Source: Notospermus geniculatus (lineage: Eukaryota > Nemertea > Pilidiophora > Heteronemertea > Lineidae). From it: 64,000 nt of DNA. The notes beneath the pieces are model-generated. The model made no database searches, was not told where the DNA came from, and saw only the letters and a list, made by a program, of their open reading frames with translations. The position numbers and the translations under genes are program-made. Positions 9,646 through 20,262 of this stretch are shown here, piece after piece. Every line of letters begins with the position of its first letter. Position 1 is the first letter of the stretch. The stretch covers positions 347,660-411,659 of the forward strand of contig NMRB01000244.1 of assembly GCA_002633025.1 (NCBI GenBank), written 5' to 3'.

Positions 9646-12127
9646 CCGTCCGAGCCTGTCCATGAAGTCCATAAAAAACTGTAAAAAGTGGCCACTACGT
9701 CCACTCCGTTCGCACGCAGTTCGAGCCCGTTCGGCAACATTTTTCAAGAAAACGTACTGAGAACTACATAGCTCAGTGCGATGGAGCATAATCGAAGCCT
9801 AAGGGATTCAAAATCTGATGCTCTGGTCCGCTGAACAGATTTTTAATTAATTCGTCAGGTCGAAGATTATCTTTGGGGAAGCACTGACCAAGAGCACAGG
9901 TTGATGTCACCGATGTTGACAAGAAAGGGACGGAAGAGGTCCGTATTTACGTGTCGATAGGTCCCAGTCAGCCCATATCGCCATTTACCACAATTCTGCC
10001 ACCCCGGCGCGTGCACCGGATCGGCTGCAGAATGAGGGTGCGAAAATCAAATAGACCGATTGAAACATAGTTACACTTGGTAGTGTAATTAGCAATACAT
10101 CCATCATCCTATGACGCTGATCAGAAACCCATTAGGCGTAGGCTACTGTCCAAACAAAGTTCCAAACAAGTAAACGTCCTTGCCAAGACCACCATCCCTT
10201 TAAGAGAAAAATGAATCTTCATGAATTAGTTAGTGAAAGGGCAAATGTCCTTGGATATTCAATAACTTGGCTTGGTGATAAAGGTTTATGCGCCCTTCTG
10301 GACAGATGGCAAAGGGAACACCCTTGGATTTTAATACCCCAATGAATTGTTCTTCAAATAAGAGCCTTGACCTTTTTTATAGAATAATTTCACCCATATT
10401 TTGTTAGCTGCAGACATTATTACTAATAACCTTAACTTATAGGCCCATGGTAAAAGGAACGCGAAAGTGCACCTTGAATGACTTGTTGAAGGATGGCTTT
10501 TCTTATTGTTCCCATCCGTAGGAAATGCCCTGAGACATGTCAATTAGTAGAAATTAGGGCGAACTCGCGGCAATAATGCCGCGAGCCACTCAGCAAGTAT
10601 GTCTTTGAGACAACCATTTGGCCTGGGAATGCCTGGCAAATAAATTTTCATGAGTTTTTGGGCACTATACTGTCAAAATTCGGTGGTTCAATCCATATGT
10701 AGTTCAAAATTAACAACGAAGTTCATAATAGGCCGACTTGTGACGATTCCTTTCAATCGGTAAACAATTTATTGTGCCAATGGGTGTATTTGTGGGATTA
10801 AATGTACATTGGCAAAACCAACCCTGAATCCAGTGTCAGCAGCTTTAAAAACAGATTTAAGGGCTCGCTATCTCGGTACTAAAACCAGATTTCCACTCCT
10901 AACTGCAAGATAGTGCAAACAATGCGGCAAAAAATCAAGAAGACCTGCAGAATCATCGAGTGATCGTCAGTAGGCCTATCAATATGCACATTGTGTCTCT
11001 ACATTGTCATTCTCTTTCAGCTAAGCTAGCATCTCCGAATTAACCATATTCGGTTCGAGAAACCGACTTGTACTGACGTCATGAAGGCAGGAAGGTGCAA
11101 CAGAACCGGATTAAGTATCTGACGAAATAGACAATTTTAACCGTAAGCCTATAATTTGAGTTCGTTTGTTTGTTTGTTTGTTTGATTGCTTACTCCACCC
11201 TGGTTTCAAGTACACTGAAAAATCTATTGCATATTAGATTCTTTGTTTAAAATAGCCCAGTTCAACTTTCGAATTCTTTTAATACGTTTGTGGACCCAAA
11301 CAAACGCCTGCACAAATAACAACATTACGTACAACGTCGAAAAACATCAGTCTGCGGGCAAAAAATAGCTGGAGCGATAGTTTTGGAATTAGAGCAAAAA
11401 CCTTGTCCTTATTTCGTATTTAGGGAATGGGTGCAAACGGAAGCAACCATAGTTATTTTAGCAGTAAATAATACGAGGCAATAATATAAATAGCTGATGG
11501 CAGTGGCTATTTAGATAAACCGTCAATAGATAATCAACCGTTATCAGTGCGAAACGGAAACAAATCGATGAAAATCTATAATTCTAAAATAGTTTCTAAG
11601 ATGAAACACAACTTATTTTTAGAACACGGGCGGCTATTCCTGGTTGAAGAAGCGCCCAGTGCCGACGGCACAGAACCAGATGCGTGGGTTCGCCAACTCA
11701 TATACGTTGTTTCTGCAATTTGAGTCCGTGTAGCTACGCCCAAGGCGAAGTTGGCTATATCTGGCCACGTCACTGTAATTTAGATATCAAAACAACTACA
11801 TTACACCTCGAAAATAGAATAAACAGTACCTGTAAAAATGTTTTTGTGAATTTCGTTAACCTTGGAACAAGACCACGGCTAACAAATCCCATGGTATCGT
11901 GGAGTAATCACGGACACTACTACTTTTTGGTAATGAATAGATTCTTCACTGAAAGCCTTTGCATATGCAAGCTGCCTAATATAGGTTAGGCATTATCTCA
12001 TCCCCAGAATATCTATCATGTTAGGCATTTTGCCTAATGTTCCGAAAGCTAGGAATCCGCCATTGATTTTCAAGCTGATTTGCATTGCGACTTGGTTTGC
12101 AACTGGGTTGCGTTGCAACTGGGCATA
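9646..12127. other. Unannotated sequence with a small perfect hairpin and a (GTTT)n run
   Basis: CTCGCGGCA-ATAA-TGCCGCGAG at 10564-10585 is a perfect 9-bp stem. (GTTT)n lies at about 11163-11183. No gene is supported. Confidence 0.45.
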
Positions 12128-12244
12128 TTGTGTAAGACCGAGGGAGTTACGGTGTATCTTGAATTTTAAAATTTCCACTTCGTAGCTACGAAAGATAAAT
12201 TTCAAAGTTTAATATACACCGTAATTCTATCGGTCTTACACAAA
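12128..12244. repeat. 117-bp hairpin MITE (TTGTGTAAGACCG ends)
   Basis: TTGTGTAAGACCGAGGGAGTTACGG pairs with the right arm ending CGGTCTTACACAAA; the loop is near 12180-12195. Confidence 0.75.
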
Positions 12245-12884
12245 CGCTAAAAGACGCTCTTGCAGCAGGCTATATACATGTACATGTACAAACCATCTCC
12301 TGAAATACATTACGTCATGGAAATGAAGTCCAATTTCGTATTTCGTACTTCGTGTTTCGTCAGATGTGCGCAATCCCACTATTTTGTGCTCTCATTAAAA
12401 ACCAACAAAGCTGGTAGAATTCAAAGCAACACACAGGAAATCGAACTCTCCTCAATTAATTTGTTGATTGATCGGAGGCAAAACAACCTAAATAAGGAAT
12501 AAATCGACTTTTATTCTTGAGAACATGAGTTCAATAGTGTAAATATATGTATTGATATGAGTGATGGTGTGTCATACGATCTTTAGCCCGATTTGGATTG
12601 CTTGCGAGGAAAAACCGGACGTAATGTACTATTTGAAGGTACGAAAACGTAAAAACAAATAATCGTCATCTGAGCAGTTGATATACATGTGCAGTGATTT
12701 ATTCATCAATATAACGCTACAAAGCTACATGTATAAGTCCGGGTGTATGGGGGCCTCTGCTGGTTTGCTTTTTCGGCCTGGCGCGGACCTCATAGTACTG
12801 TATATGCGCCCCCGCCATTGTTTGTTTTCTGTGTCCTTATCGGCCTGTAGACCGGCTGTATTTCAGATGACACGTTAATAAATA

Positions 12885-13009
12885 GAGAGTTTCGCAAAGC
12901 CCCGAAACGCCAACGCGAACGCCATCCCATTGTCTGATGCCACGAAGGGAGCAGCGAACAATAGGACAGACGTTCGCGTCGGTGTTTCGAGGCCTTTGCG
13001 AAAACTCTC
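12885..13009. mobile_element. GGGAG-family hairpin MITE, copy 2
   Basis: GAGAGTTTCGCAAAGCCCC… pairs with …TTTGCGAAAACTCTC, and TA lies on both sides (12883-12884, 13010-13011). The arms share AACGCCAACGCGAAC with copy 1. Confidence 0.83.
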
Positions 13010-13070
13010 TAATGATAACAAAATATAACGTCTACCTTGGGCCTGATATTGCTCGGCAGTTTCAAAGAGG

Positions 13071-13322
13071 TGGCGAACAAACACAGACAATAAAACGTTG
13101 AAGGCCACGATATCTGACAGTAATGAGGTTAAGATCTTGAACGGGAACGACAAACGCAAACGGGAATGACGCTTCTTCCTAGCCACTGTCCTCCTACTTG
13201 ACCAACGAATTTCAATGGGCTGTGGCGTCATTCCGTTCACGTTTGTCGTTCTCGTTCAAAATTTTAACCTCACTATTATTACCTGCCACGGCATTCAGCG
13301 TTTTTACTGTGTCGCGTTACTT
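13071..13322. repeat. Imperfect hairpin with GAACGGGAACGACAAACG arms
   Basis: Left-arm phrases such as GAGGTTAAGATCTTGAACGG and ACAGACAATAAAACG have near-complements on the right. The loop is near 13185-13215. Ends are not sharply defined. Confidence 0.6.
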
Positions 13323-14068
13323 GGACTGCTGCAGTTTTTGTAAGAAAGTTGGAGAGTGTATGACCGTAAAACCATGGATAAACTGAAAATTTTCAACTGA
13401 TGGCGATGAAAGTTTGCGATTTTTAAGACGTCCTTTTTTCAGTTAACGATATATTTTACGACAGTTTGGTACGCCCCACAACTTGATAATGTGACATTTA
13501 TTTTCCCAAATATCAGATTCATATTTTGTTATGAATCGAACTTAAAAGCAGGCAGCCTCAAGACAGCATAACGTCCAAAACCTATTGAGGCTGGTTAATA
13601 TTTCTGAAACAAATGAAATACCAGTGGGGCTCTGACGGCTCTGCCTGCAAGCTGAACGGCAGTTCGACTTCATCGATTACGATGTCTGCTGAGAAGCTGA
13701 CTGACAATCGATACTTTAACCAGCCCTCCCAACTTGATTTTCATCGATTGAATATGACACCTTGTTTACATCTGTCTAATAATTACTGGTAATAAGGCAG
13801 TCGTTTGGAGTGAATACAAAGGAAAAGTCGAAGGTTACCAATGCCACCGTATGTAAATATCACCCTAACCTTTCTTGGATGTGCGTTCAACCTTTCAAAA
13901 GATCACTTTGCCTAAGGGTCTTTTGTCCAACATCGTACTTTACATCTTATTATATCAAATGATGAATATGCTTGAATAATGAAATTAGTGGAAAAAAACT
14001 ATCGCGATTATGTGTGTTGATCATTGCAGTGTTCAAGGTGATTTGCCGGTTATTTTTTTGCCACTCCA

Positions 14069-14377
14069 CACTGTTAGAAATTATTAATTTTACAATAGTA
14101 GGCCTAATTTTGTAGTATTTTACAGAAATTGCCTGCAGCAGAGTCCCCAGCACTTTCTGTAAATTTACATATGGTATGATTCATGTTTTCCTATATTGGT
14201 TGGACTCCATTGGACATCCCATTATGATGCCTTCTGAGAGCAGTATGAAAATATAATTTGGTCAGCCACCAGTCAAGTCTCTGTTAACATTTATTTAAGT
14301 CTGTAATTTTACAGATCCAGTCCTGGGGACTCTGCTGCACAGATTTTCTGTAAAATCATCTGTTATTTCTAACAGTG
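14069..14377. mobile_element. CACTGTTAGAAAT-ended inverted-repeat element
   Basis: The ends CACTGTTAGAAAT and ATTTCTAACAGTG are complements. Inner arms carry CAGCAGAGTCCCCAG and CTGGGGACTCTGCTG. About 150 bases of unique loop lie between. No clear TSD. Confidence 0.75.
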
Positions 14378-15833
14378 CAGATGACTGAACGACATTGGAC
14401 TGTGTCCAGTATTGCTGATTTGAGTTGCGATATCTCAGAAGATAAATTTGATGAATTGTATTTAACATTCTGAAGCATTCTAGTCCAGCCACACTTTTAT
14501 TAAAGAAGAAAATAAGGGCATTAAAATGTGACCCTTTTACACTTTTATTCCATGTGAAGAAGACAGCACAACTTTTACTTAAGTAAGTTTACATGTATGA
14601 ATATGGGCCCTACTCTGCAACTTACGGCGGCGACGCGTTTACTATACATACGCATTTACGTGTTTTATCCGGGATATTTGTCCTGCACATCTCCGAGCTT
14701 CATGTAACACATCTAACGATATGATTCCGTAAAAGTTGCTGATTGAACAACTGTTGGGACATGCACATGTACGTTAGCAATAGATCAATGATTTACCAGC
14801 ATACTTGATCAGGTAATGTCGGAATGTTCCGATCGACACCCGAAACGTATCTATATAGGTGACAGATGATTGGCTTTGCAATGGATTTCAGGTAATTAGG
14901 ATTGACAGATCCAGTAGCAAAAATATTGGAGCAAAAAAACTGATGGAAAAATGACTCCGTCATGCTTAGAGAAATCGCTGCCCCTGGGAATGCCCCTGAG
15001 GGAGGGTTCAGTGACTGTCACCAGAAATATGTCGCCAGTCAATCAATGAATGGAAAAAGTTGGGTGTAATACCTCTCGCAAAAATCTATCAATGGCATGA
15101 AGTCTGAGTCAGGGCACATCCAAAAAGTCCGGTATTTCTGCGGTTTCAAAAAGACAGCAGGCATATGCAGGTAATTGGTATTATTTTGCAAAGGACGCAT
15201 TGGACTTGGTGTCTTTTATCTTCAGACGTCAACTAAAGCTTTTTTTATTACACTGTGTAGTAGATATCTGGGTCTATCCTTGTGTTATGCATGTTCACGG
15301 ATAACAACACGTGGAGGAACTCCCAGTACTGTTTTATTCGAGGCGTTATTTTTGCGGGATATTGTGCTACCTACCACAATTATTTTAGGTCCGCCGGGTT
15401 GTAAATACACTCTAAATAGCTTGTGAGTATTTTGAGATTCTCCAATATTGACAGCATGACGTCAATTTGACATGTATCTATAACTGATTTCAAGTAAAAC
15501 ACAATGACACAGCGGAAGGAATTATCTTTTGGTTCAGAGTGGTATGAATTTTGGAAATTCTTCACATCACTACGTGACTTCGGAAATCGGGTACTATTAT
15601 TGGCAAAACCAATTTTAAAAAGGTTTATATGTAATTGTAAAAAAAATCCTTCTCTTTCGCTTTCAGCTAGCCATTGACCTGCCTGAGGTAATCTCTCCCT
15701 CCATCACGGAGGAATCTCTGTCTCTTTTAGGATGTCCTGCATCTGCTCAGTGGTCAACTCGAAGCCTCCCGCATAAAATAACCATACGTTGAAGAATATG
15801 ATGACACCCGGCCATTGTGCTATCATGGCGCCC
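14378..15833. other. Unannotated sequence
   Basis: No supported gene; the open frames are short and lack domains. Confidence 0.4.
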
Positions 15834-16265
15834 AAGGGCCAATAAACGGTAGGGGAAGACGGGGCTCAGTGGATCAATGAGGACCCACACCCACTGCCTC
15901 AATAGTCTGGTTCCCTGACCTGGCGTATCGTGGCGCTGACTGAATGCGATACAGTGTATCGCAATATCAGTTAACGCCACGATACGGCAGGTTATGGAAC
16001 CTGACTACTGCCTCAATAGGTGTCACTAGTGGTTAAACCTATTGAATTGAAAGGTCCTCATCAATTTCCCACAAAAAAGGCGTGCTGCCCTCCATCATAG
16101 TTATGATTCCCATTGGCAAAGTGAATCATTGGCTATCAGTTTCCAAATATCGATGATATCCGACTTAATTTTTAGCCCTATCCTCATTGACATGATTGAC
16201 TTTGGAGTAATCAATGAAAATAAGATTTGTGATCTCACTGTACCCCGTCCTCCCCTACTTGGGCC
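15834..16265. repeat. Loose inverted repeat with GTAGGGGAAGACGGGG ends
   Basis: Near the left end GGTAGGGGAAGACGGGG and near the right end CCCCGTCCTCCCCTAC are complements, and GATCAATGAGGACC pairs with GGTCCTCATCAA inside. It hosts the 15903-16007 insertion. Confidence 0.55.
15903..16007. mobile_element. 105-bp hairpin MITE with 9-bp TSD
   Basis: The ends TAGTCTGGTTCC and GGAACCTGACTA pair, with arms continuing through GGCGTATCGTGGCG. CTGCCTCAA flanks it at 15894-15902 and 16008-16016, a perfect 9-bp duplication. Confidence 0.82.
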
Positions 16266-17115
16266 CAAACCACCCGGATGAGTACGGCGGATAGGTAACG
16301 CAGTGTTTACAGTGTCCAAAACTATGCCCTCATCATCATTGTGCATTGTTTCCCATCACACAAATCATGCATACAGTAAACATTACATTTTATGAGCCAA
16401 CTTCATACTTAATTCCAAGGCCCCCATAATATTATTGAAAGACGAGTGACTGATTATCTCGGATGTTGTCACTATTTACCCAACTAACGCAAGCATGTGG
16501 CAATAATGATGGTTTGATTATTCCACACGAATCAACCCCAATAATTACGTGCCCTCTCCCTGACTAGTCCTACTATCAGAAATGTTTCTTCGTCCTCGTC
16601 CCGGACCTGTCCATCGTGGTCGGTTTTGAAGGGCTGATCCAGGAATTTCAGCAGTGGGGGAGCTGATCGAACACCTGGGAGTCTAATCCCCTTGAGCAGT
16701 TGTCTCACAGGAAAGGGTCATCCTCGCACCAAAGGTCTTACCAACCCCACCTCTTTGCACTTCTTTCTCACCCTGGCGACTTTCATGCCATATTCACGGA
16801 GTGCGAGCGGAGCATTGGATTCCGCCGGCGGGTGTAAATTTTTTCGAGTCGCTGACAAACTCGGTGAATTTTTCAATTTTCCTGAATTCGCTTCGTCTCA
16901 AAATTATTCTCACCGATTATCTAGAATTGCATGATACCCTTGCCAGCACATATTCACAGGATGCATATGGCCAGAGGATGGCATAAGGGGTAAAAACTAC
17001 TCTAAACCGCCACTTACCTGTCTCATCCCTAAACTCGGAAAAAAATGACTAAATCCTAAGTTGAAGATAATGGGGGTGGGGGTGGGGTCAGAAACAGTAA
17101 TGTCATGTCCACTTT

Positions 17116-17732
17116 CACTGGTGGACAAAAATATTAGGACACTTCCCAAATTCTAAGTCATTTTCCTCTTTTTCCTTCCTTTTGTCTCTAACCACTGGTT
17201 ATTTTTCTTATTAATCAGAAAATTTTTACCTTGGCAAGTGGGTTATATAATCCCATGAGATTACCCATGCCACAGGCTATTGACATGGAGTTGCTGATAT
17301 ATGAATAACAAAGACAATCATGATGTGCTTCGTCCATTCTTGTTACCTCCAATAGCTTTAGCCATTGAATTTGAGAGGTTTGAACGGCACCCATCATAAT
17401 TATCGTTGTTATTCATACTGTATATCAGCAACCCCTTGTCAATAACCTTTGGCATAGACAAACTCATGGGATTATACATTATAACCCACTTGCCAAGGTA
17501 AAAATGTTCCCACCAATTAGAAAAATAATTAGTTGTCAGAGACAGAAGGAAGGAAAAAGAGGAAAAAGACAATGGCCCGTATTCTAGAAGCCTCCTTAAC
17601 TCAAAGGTCCACTTTAAGCTTTTGTTTTCTGCCCTGCAAACAATAGCTAAAGGCAAACCTTAGAGTTAAGGAGGCTTCTAGAATACGGCCCTTAGAATTT
17701 TGAAAGTGTCCTAATATTTCTGTCCACCAATG
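17116..17732. mobile_element. Tc1/mariner-like hairpin (CACTGGTGGACAAAAATATT), middle nested element
   Basis: CACTGGTGGACAAAAATATT pairs with the complement of the right end …CCACCAATG. TA follows on the right, and TT (a probable mutated TA) precedes on the left. The arms are over 200 bases; a third element (17574-17691) interrupts the right arm. Confidence 0.82.
17574..17691. mobile_element. GGGCCGTATTCTAG hairpin MITE, copy 2, intact, innermost nested element
   Basis: 118 bp; GCCCGTATTCTAGAAGCC pairs with GGCTTCTAGAATACGGCCC. It is the reference for reading the interrupted copies at 3185 and 26230. It splits the arm of 17116-17732 at GAC|TTAGAA. No clear TSD. Confidence 0.88.
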
Positions 17733-17844
17733 TACTTGTCCCACTCCGGAGCCTGGCAAAGAATGACAGCGTGCAATATCTTACTTAGTTTGGTCATTTT
17801 TTTCCGAGTTCAGGAATGGACGGGTAAGTGGCAGTTTACAGTAT

Positions 17845-18088
17845 GCCCCCCCCCTCCACTTAAGGATCACCTCCAGGTCATTCTCAACATCCCTGTGAAA
17901 ATGGTGCCATTTCGATCAGAAACCACGGAGGATTTATTTGAAGGAAACCAAGTAGGGCATGCTCCCACCTTGAAAAACCCATGACTCATACAAGTTTATA
18001 TCAAGTGGATTACTTAACTAACATTGTTCATCGCTGTAATTTTCGCAGCCATAAATAACGCCTACGTTGTGGAACGCTCTCCGATTCC
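17845..18088. other. Unannotated sequence
   Basis: No supported gene or repeat. Confidence 0.35.
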
Positions 18089-18682
18089 TTAGGCCCCTAT
18101 AACATAGAAGTATACGGTATACGAAAACGCCGGTTAACAATGGCTTCACGGTCTTGAACCCTCGCAAAGCCTTTGTTAACCGGCGTTTTCGTATACCGTA
18201 TACTTCTATGTAACAGGGGCCTTAAGGCTGAGTTCACATAGAGGTATACAGTATATGAACACGCTGGCGAAGAAATGTTTCATGGTCATGAACCTTTATT
18301 AGGCCATTGTTTGCGAGCGTTTCCGTATACCGTATACTTCTATGTGAACTTAGCCTTAGGCCGGGTTTACATAGATAGAGGTATACGGTATACGGACACG
18401 CTGGCGAACAAAGGTCTAATAAAGGGCAAATGTTCATGACCATGAAATCTTTGTTCGCCAGCGTGTCCGTATACCGTATACCTCTATGTAAACTTGGCCA
18501 TATGCCGGGTTTGCGTAGATTTATGCGGTATACGGATCCGCCGGCGAACAATGGCGTGATAAAGGGTTCATGACCATGAAACTTTTGTTCGCCAGCATGT
18601 TCGTATACTGTATACCTCTATGTAAACTCGGTCTTACTTCATCGAGTGTCTCCCTTTCTAGTATATTATGAGCTTTGGGTGG
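18015..18682. repeat. Direct duplication, copy A (ends at an N)
   Basis: The 668 bases repeat almost identically at 18827-19494 (offset 812). An N follows directly at 18683, which suggests an uncertain contig join. Confidence 0.9.
18092..18633. mobile_element. Chain of four GTATACGG hairpin MITEs sharing single target sites
   Basis: Four complete hairpins lie end to end: 18092-18221, 18225-18355, 18359-18499, 18503-18633. Each has GTTTACATAG-like ends and a GTATACGGTATACG core. One trinucleotide separates neighbours: TTA, TTA, ATA; TTA also bounds the chain at 18089-18091 and 18634-18636. A TWA target is typical of PIF/Harbinger (family knowledge). The four arms differ from one another, so this is not simple tandem duplication. 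Confidence 0.87.
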
Positions 18683-18826
18683 NCGTTAGACTGGTGCCCG
18701 GTCCAATGCAACTCACTCACGATATTCACGTCAGTACATATCACCGACAATAGGTGGCAGCACCGCAGGCTCGCGTGGATAGAGAACCAGTGAGTGAGTG
18801 TTTACAACTTGGACGTCCAGCTCCTT

Positions 18827-19494
18827 TAACTAACATTGTTCATCGCTGTAATTTTTGCAGCCATAAATAACGCCTACGTTGTGGAACGCTCTCCGATTCC
18901 TTAGGCCCCTATAACATAGAAGTATACGGTATACGAAAACGCCGGTTAACAATGGCTTCACGATCTTGAACCCTCGCAAAGCCTTTGTTAACCGGCGTTT
19001 TCGTATACCGTATACTTCTATGTAACAGTGGCCTTAAGGCTGAGTTCACATAGAGGTATACAGTATATGAACACGCTGGCGAAGAAATGTTTCATGGTCA
19101 TGAACCTTTATTAGGCCATTGTTTGCGAGCGTTTCCGTATACCGTATACTTCTATGTGAACTTAGCCTTAGGCCGGGTTTACATAGATAGAGGTATACGG
19201 TATACGGACACGCTGGCGAACAAAGGTCTAATAAAGGGCAAATGTTCATGACCATGAAATCTTTGTTCGCCAGCGTGTCCGTATACCGTATACCTCTATG
19301 TAAACTTGGCCATATGCCGGGTTTGCGTAGATTTATGCGGTATACGGATCCGCCGGCGAACAATGGCGTGATAAAGGGTTCATGACCATGAAACTTTTGT
19401 TCGCCAGCATGTTCGTATACTGTATACCTCTATGTAAACTCGGTCTTACTTCATCGAGTGTCTCCCTTTCTAGTATATTATGAGCTTTGGGTGG
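18827..19494. repeat. Direct duplication, copy B (second copy of the four-MITE chain)
   Basis: Differs from copy A by a few substitutions (for example CACGATC for CACGGTC). It contains the chain again at 18904-19445. The 143 bases before it (18684-18826) are not in front of copy A. Confidence 0.9.
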
Positions 19495-19717
19495 AATTAT
19501 TACCAGGCAAGTCGAAGTCAAATAGGCTGGGAGCGCCAGGTGATCTTACAAGATTCAGAGAATAGCACTCCCTGAACGGCACTTTCCACGTTCTTGGCAA
19601 ATTTAACAGTAGGCCATCACTATAGTAGATATAAGTTGCGAACTCCAGTGAGGCGGAAGTTCTATGGTCTGGGGCTATTGATATGTACAGTCATTTAGAA
19701 ACTTTATCTCTACCCAT

Positions 19718-20262
19718 AACCTTCCATAACTTTTTTATAAATTGAAGAAATTTGATGCGGTTTTCATGCGTATGAAACTTCAATCTATTCTCCATCTTCA
19801 ACACTCAAATTACACCATGCAGCATTTCTCTGATGTTATGTAATCGGCCATTTAATAAACCCCATAAAAATCGAAATGTTTGTTTCGCCAATTTTTATGA
19901 AGTTTTTCCATTGTGGATGAAAGACGAGCACTTTCTAAAACATTTGGTTGTCGTTCGGGCTAACTCATTTCGTGAAAAATCTCAAAATATCAACAATTTG
20001 ATAATCTCAAATACATGTATCTCAGCAACGCGTTGATGGATTTCACAGAAACTACAACCAAGTGGCTTGGAAAGTGCTACTCTTTCATCCACAAGGGAAA
20101 AACTCCGTAAAAATAGCGAAATAAAAATATTGATACTTTATGGGGTTTTATGCGCGGTGAAGAGTAATTTGAGTATGGAAGATAGACAAAAGATTGAAGT
20201 TTAGCAGGGCGAAAATCCGCATCAAATTTTCTCAATTTATGAAAAAGTTTATCGAAGGTTTT
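19718..20262. repeat. About 540-bp imperfect hairpin
   Basis: Paired phrases include AAATTTGATGCGG with CCGCATCAAATTT, CTTCAATCTATTCTCCATC with its near-complement, TAAACCCCATAAA with TTTATGGGGTTTTA, and GGATGAAAGA with TCTTTCATCC. Divergence suggests an old element. Confidence 0.72.

Larger units (their letters stand above)
16997..17844. mobile_element. ACTCTAAATTCCCACTTACC element, copy 1, outermost of three nested elements
   Basis: The left part (16997-17113) and right part (17733-17844) together match the uninterrupted element at 42267-42516, including its internal GTCCACTTACTTGTCCC. That phrase is split here by the insertion 17116-17732. Confidence 0.82.

Noticed and set aside
18234-18551. 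105-codon frame repeated identically at 19046-19363
   Set aside because: Both frames lie entirely in the MITE chain; their identity reflects the duplication, not a gene family.
18015-19494. Possible CRISPR-like or satellite array from regularly spaced GTATACGG words
   Set aside because: The units are whole hairpins with inverted arms and TWA junctions; there are no unique spacers between identical repeats.
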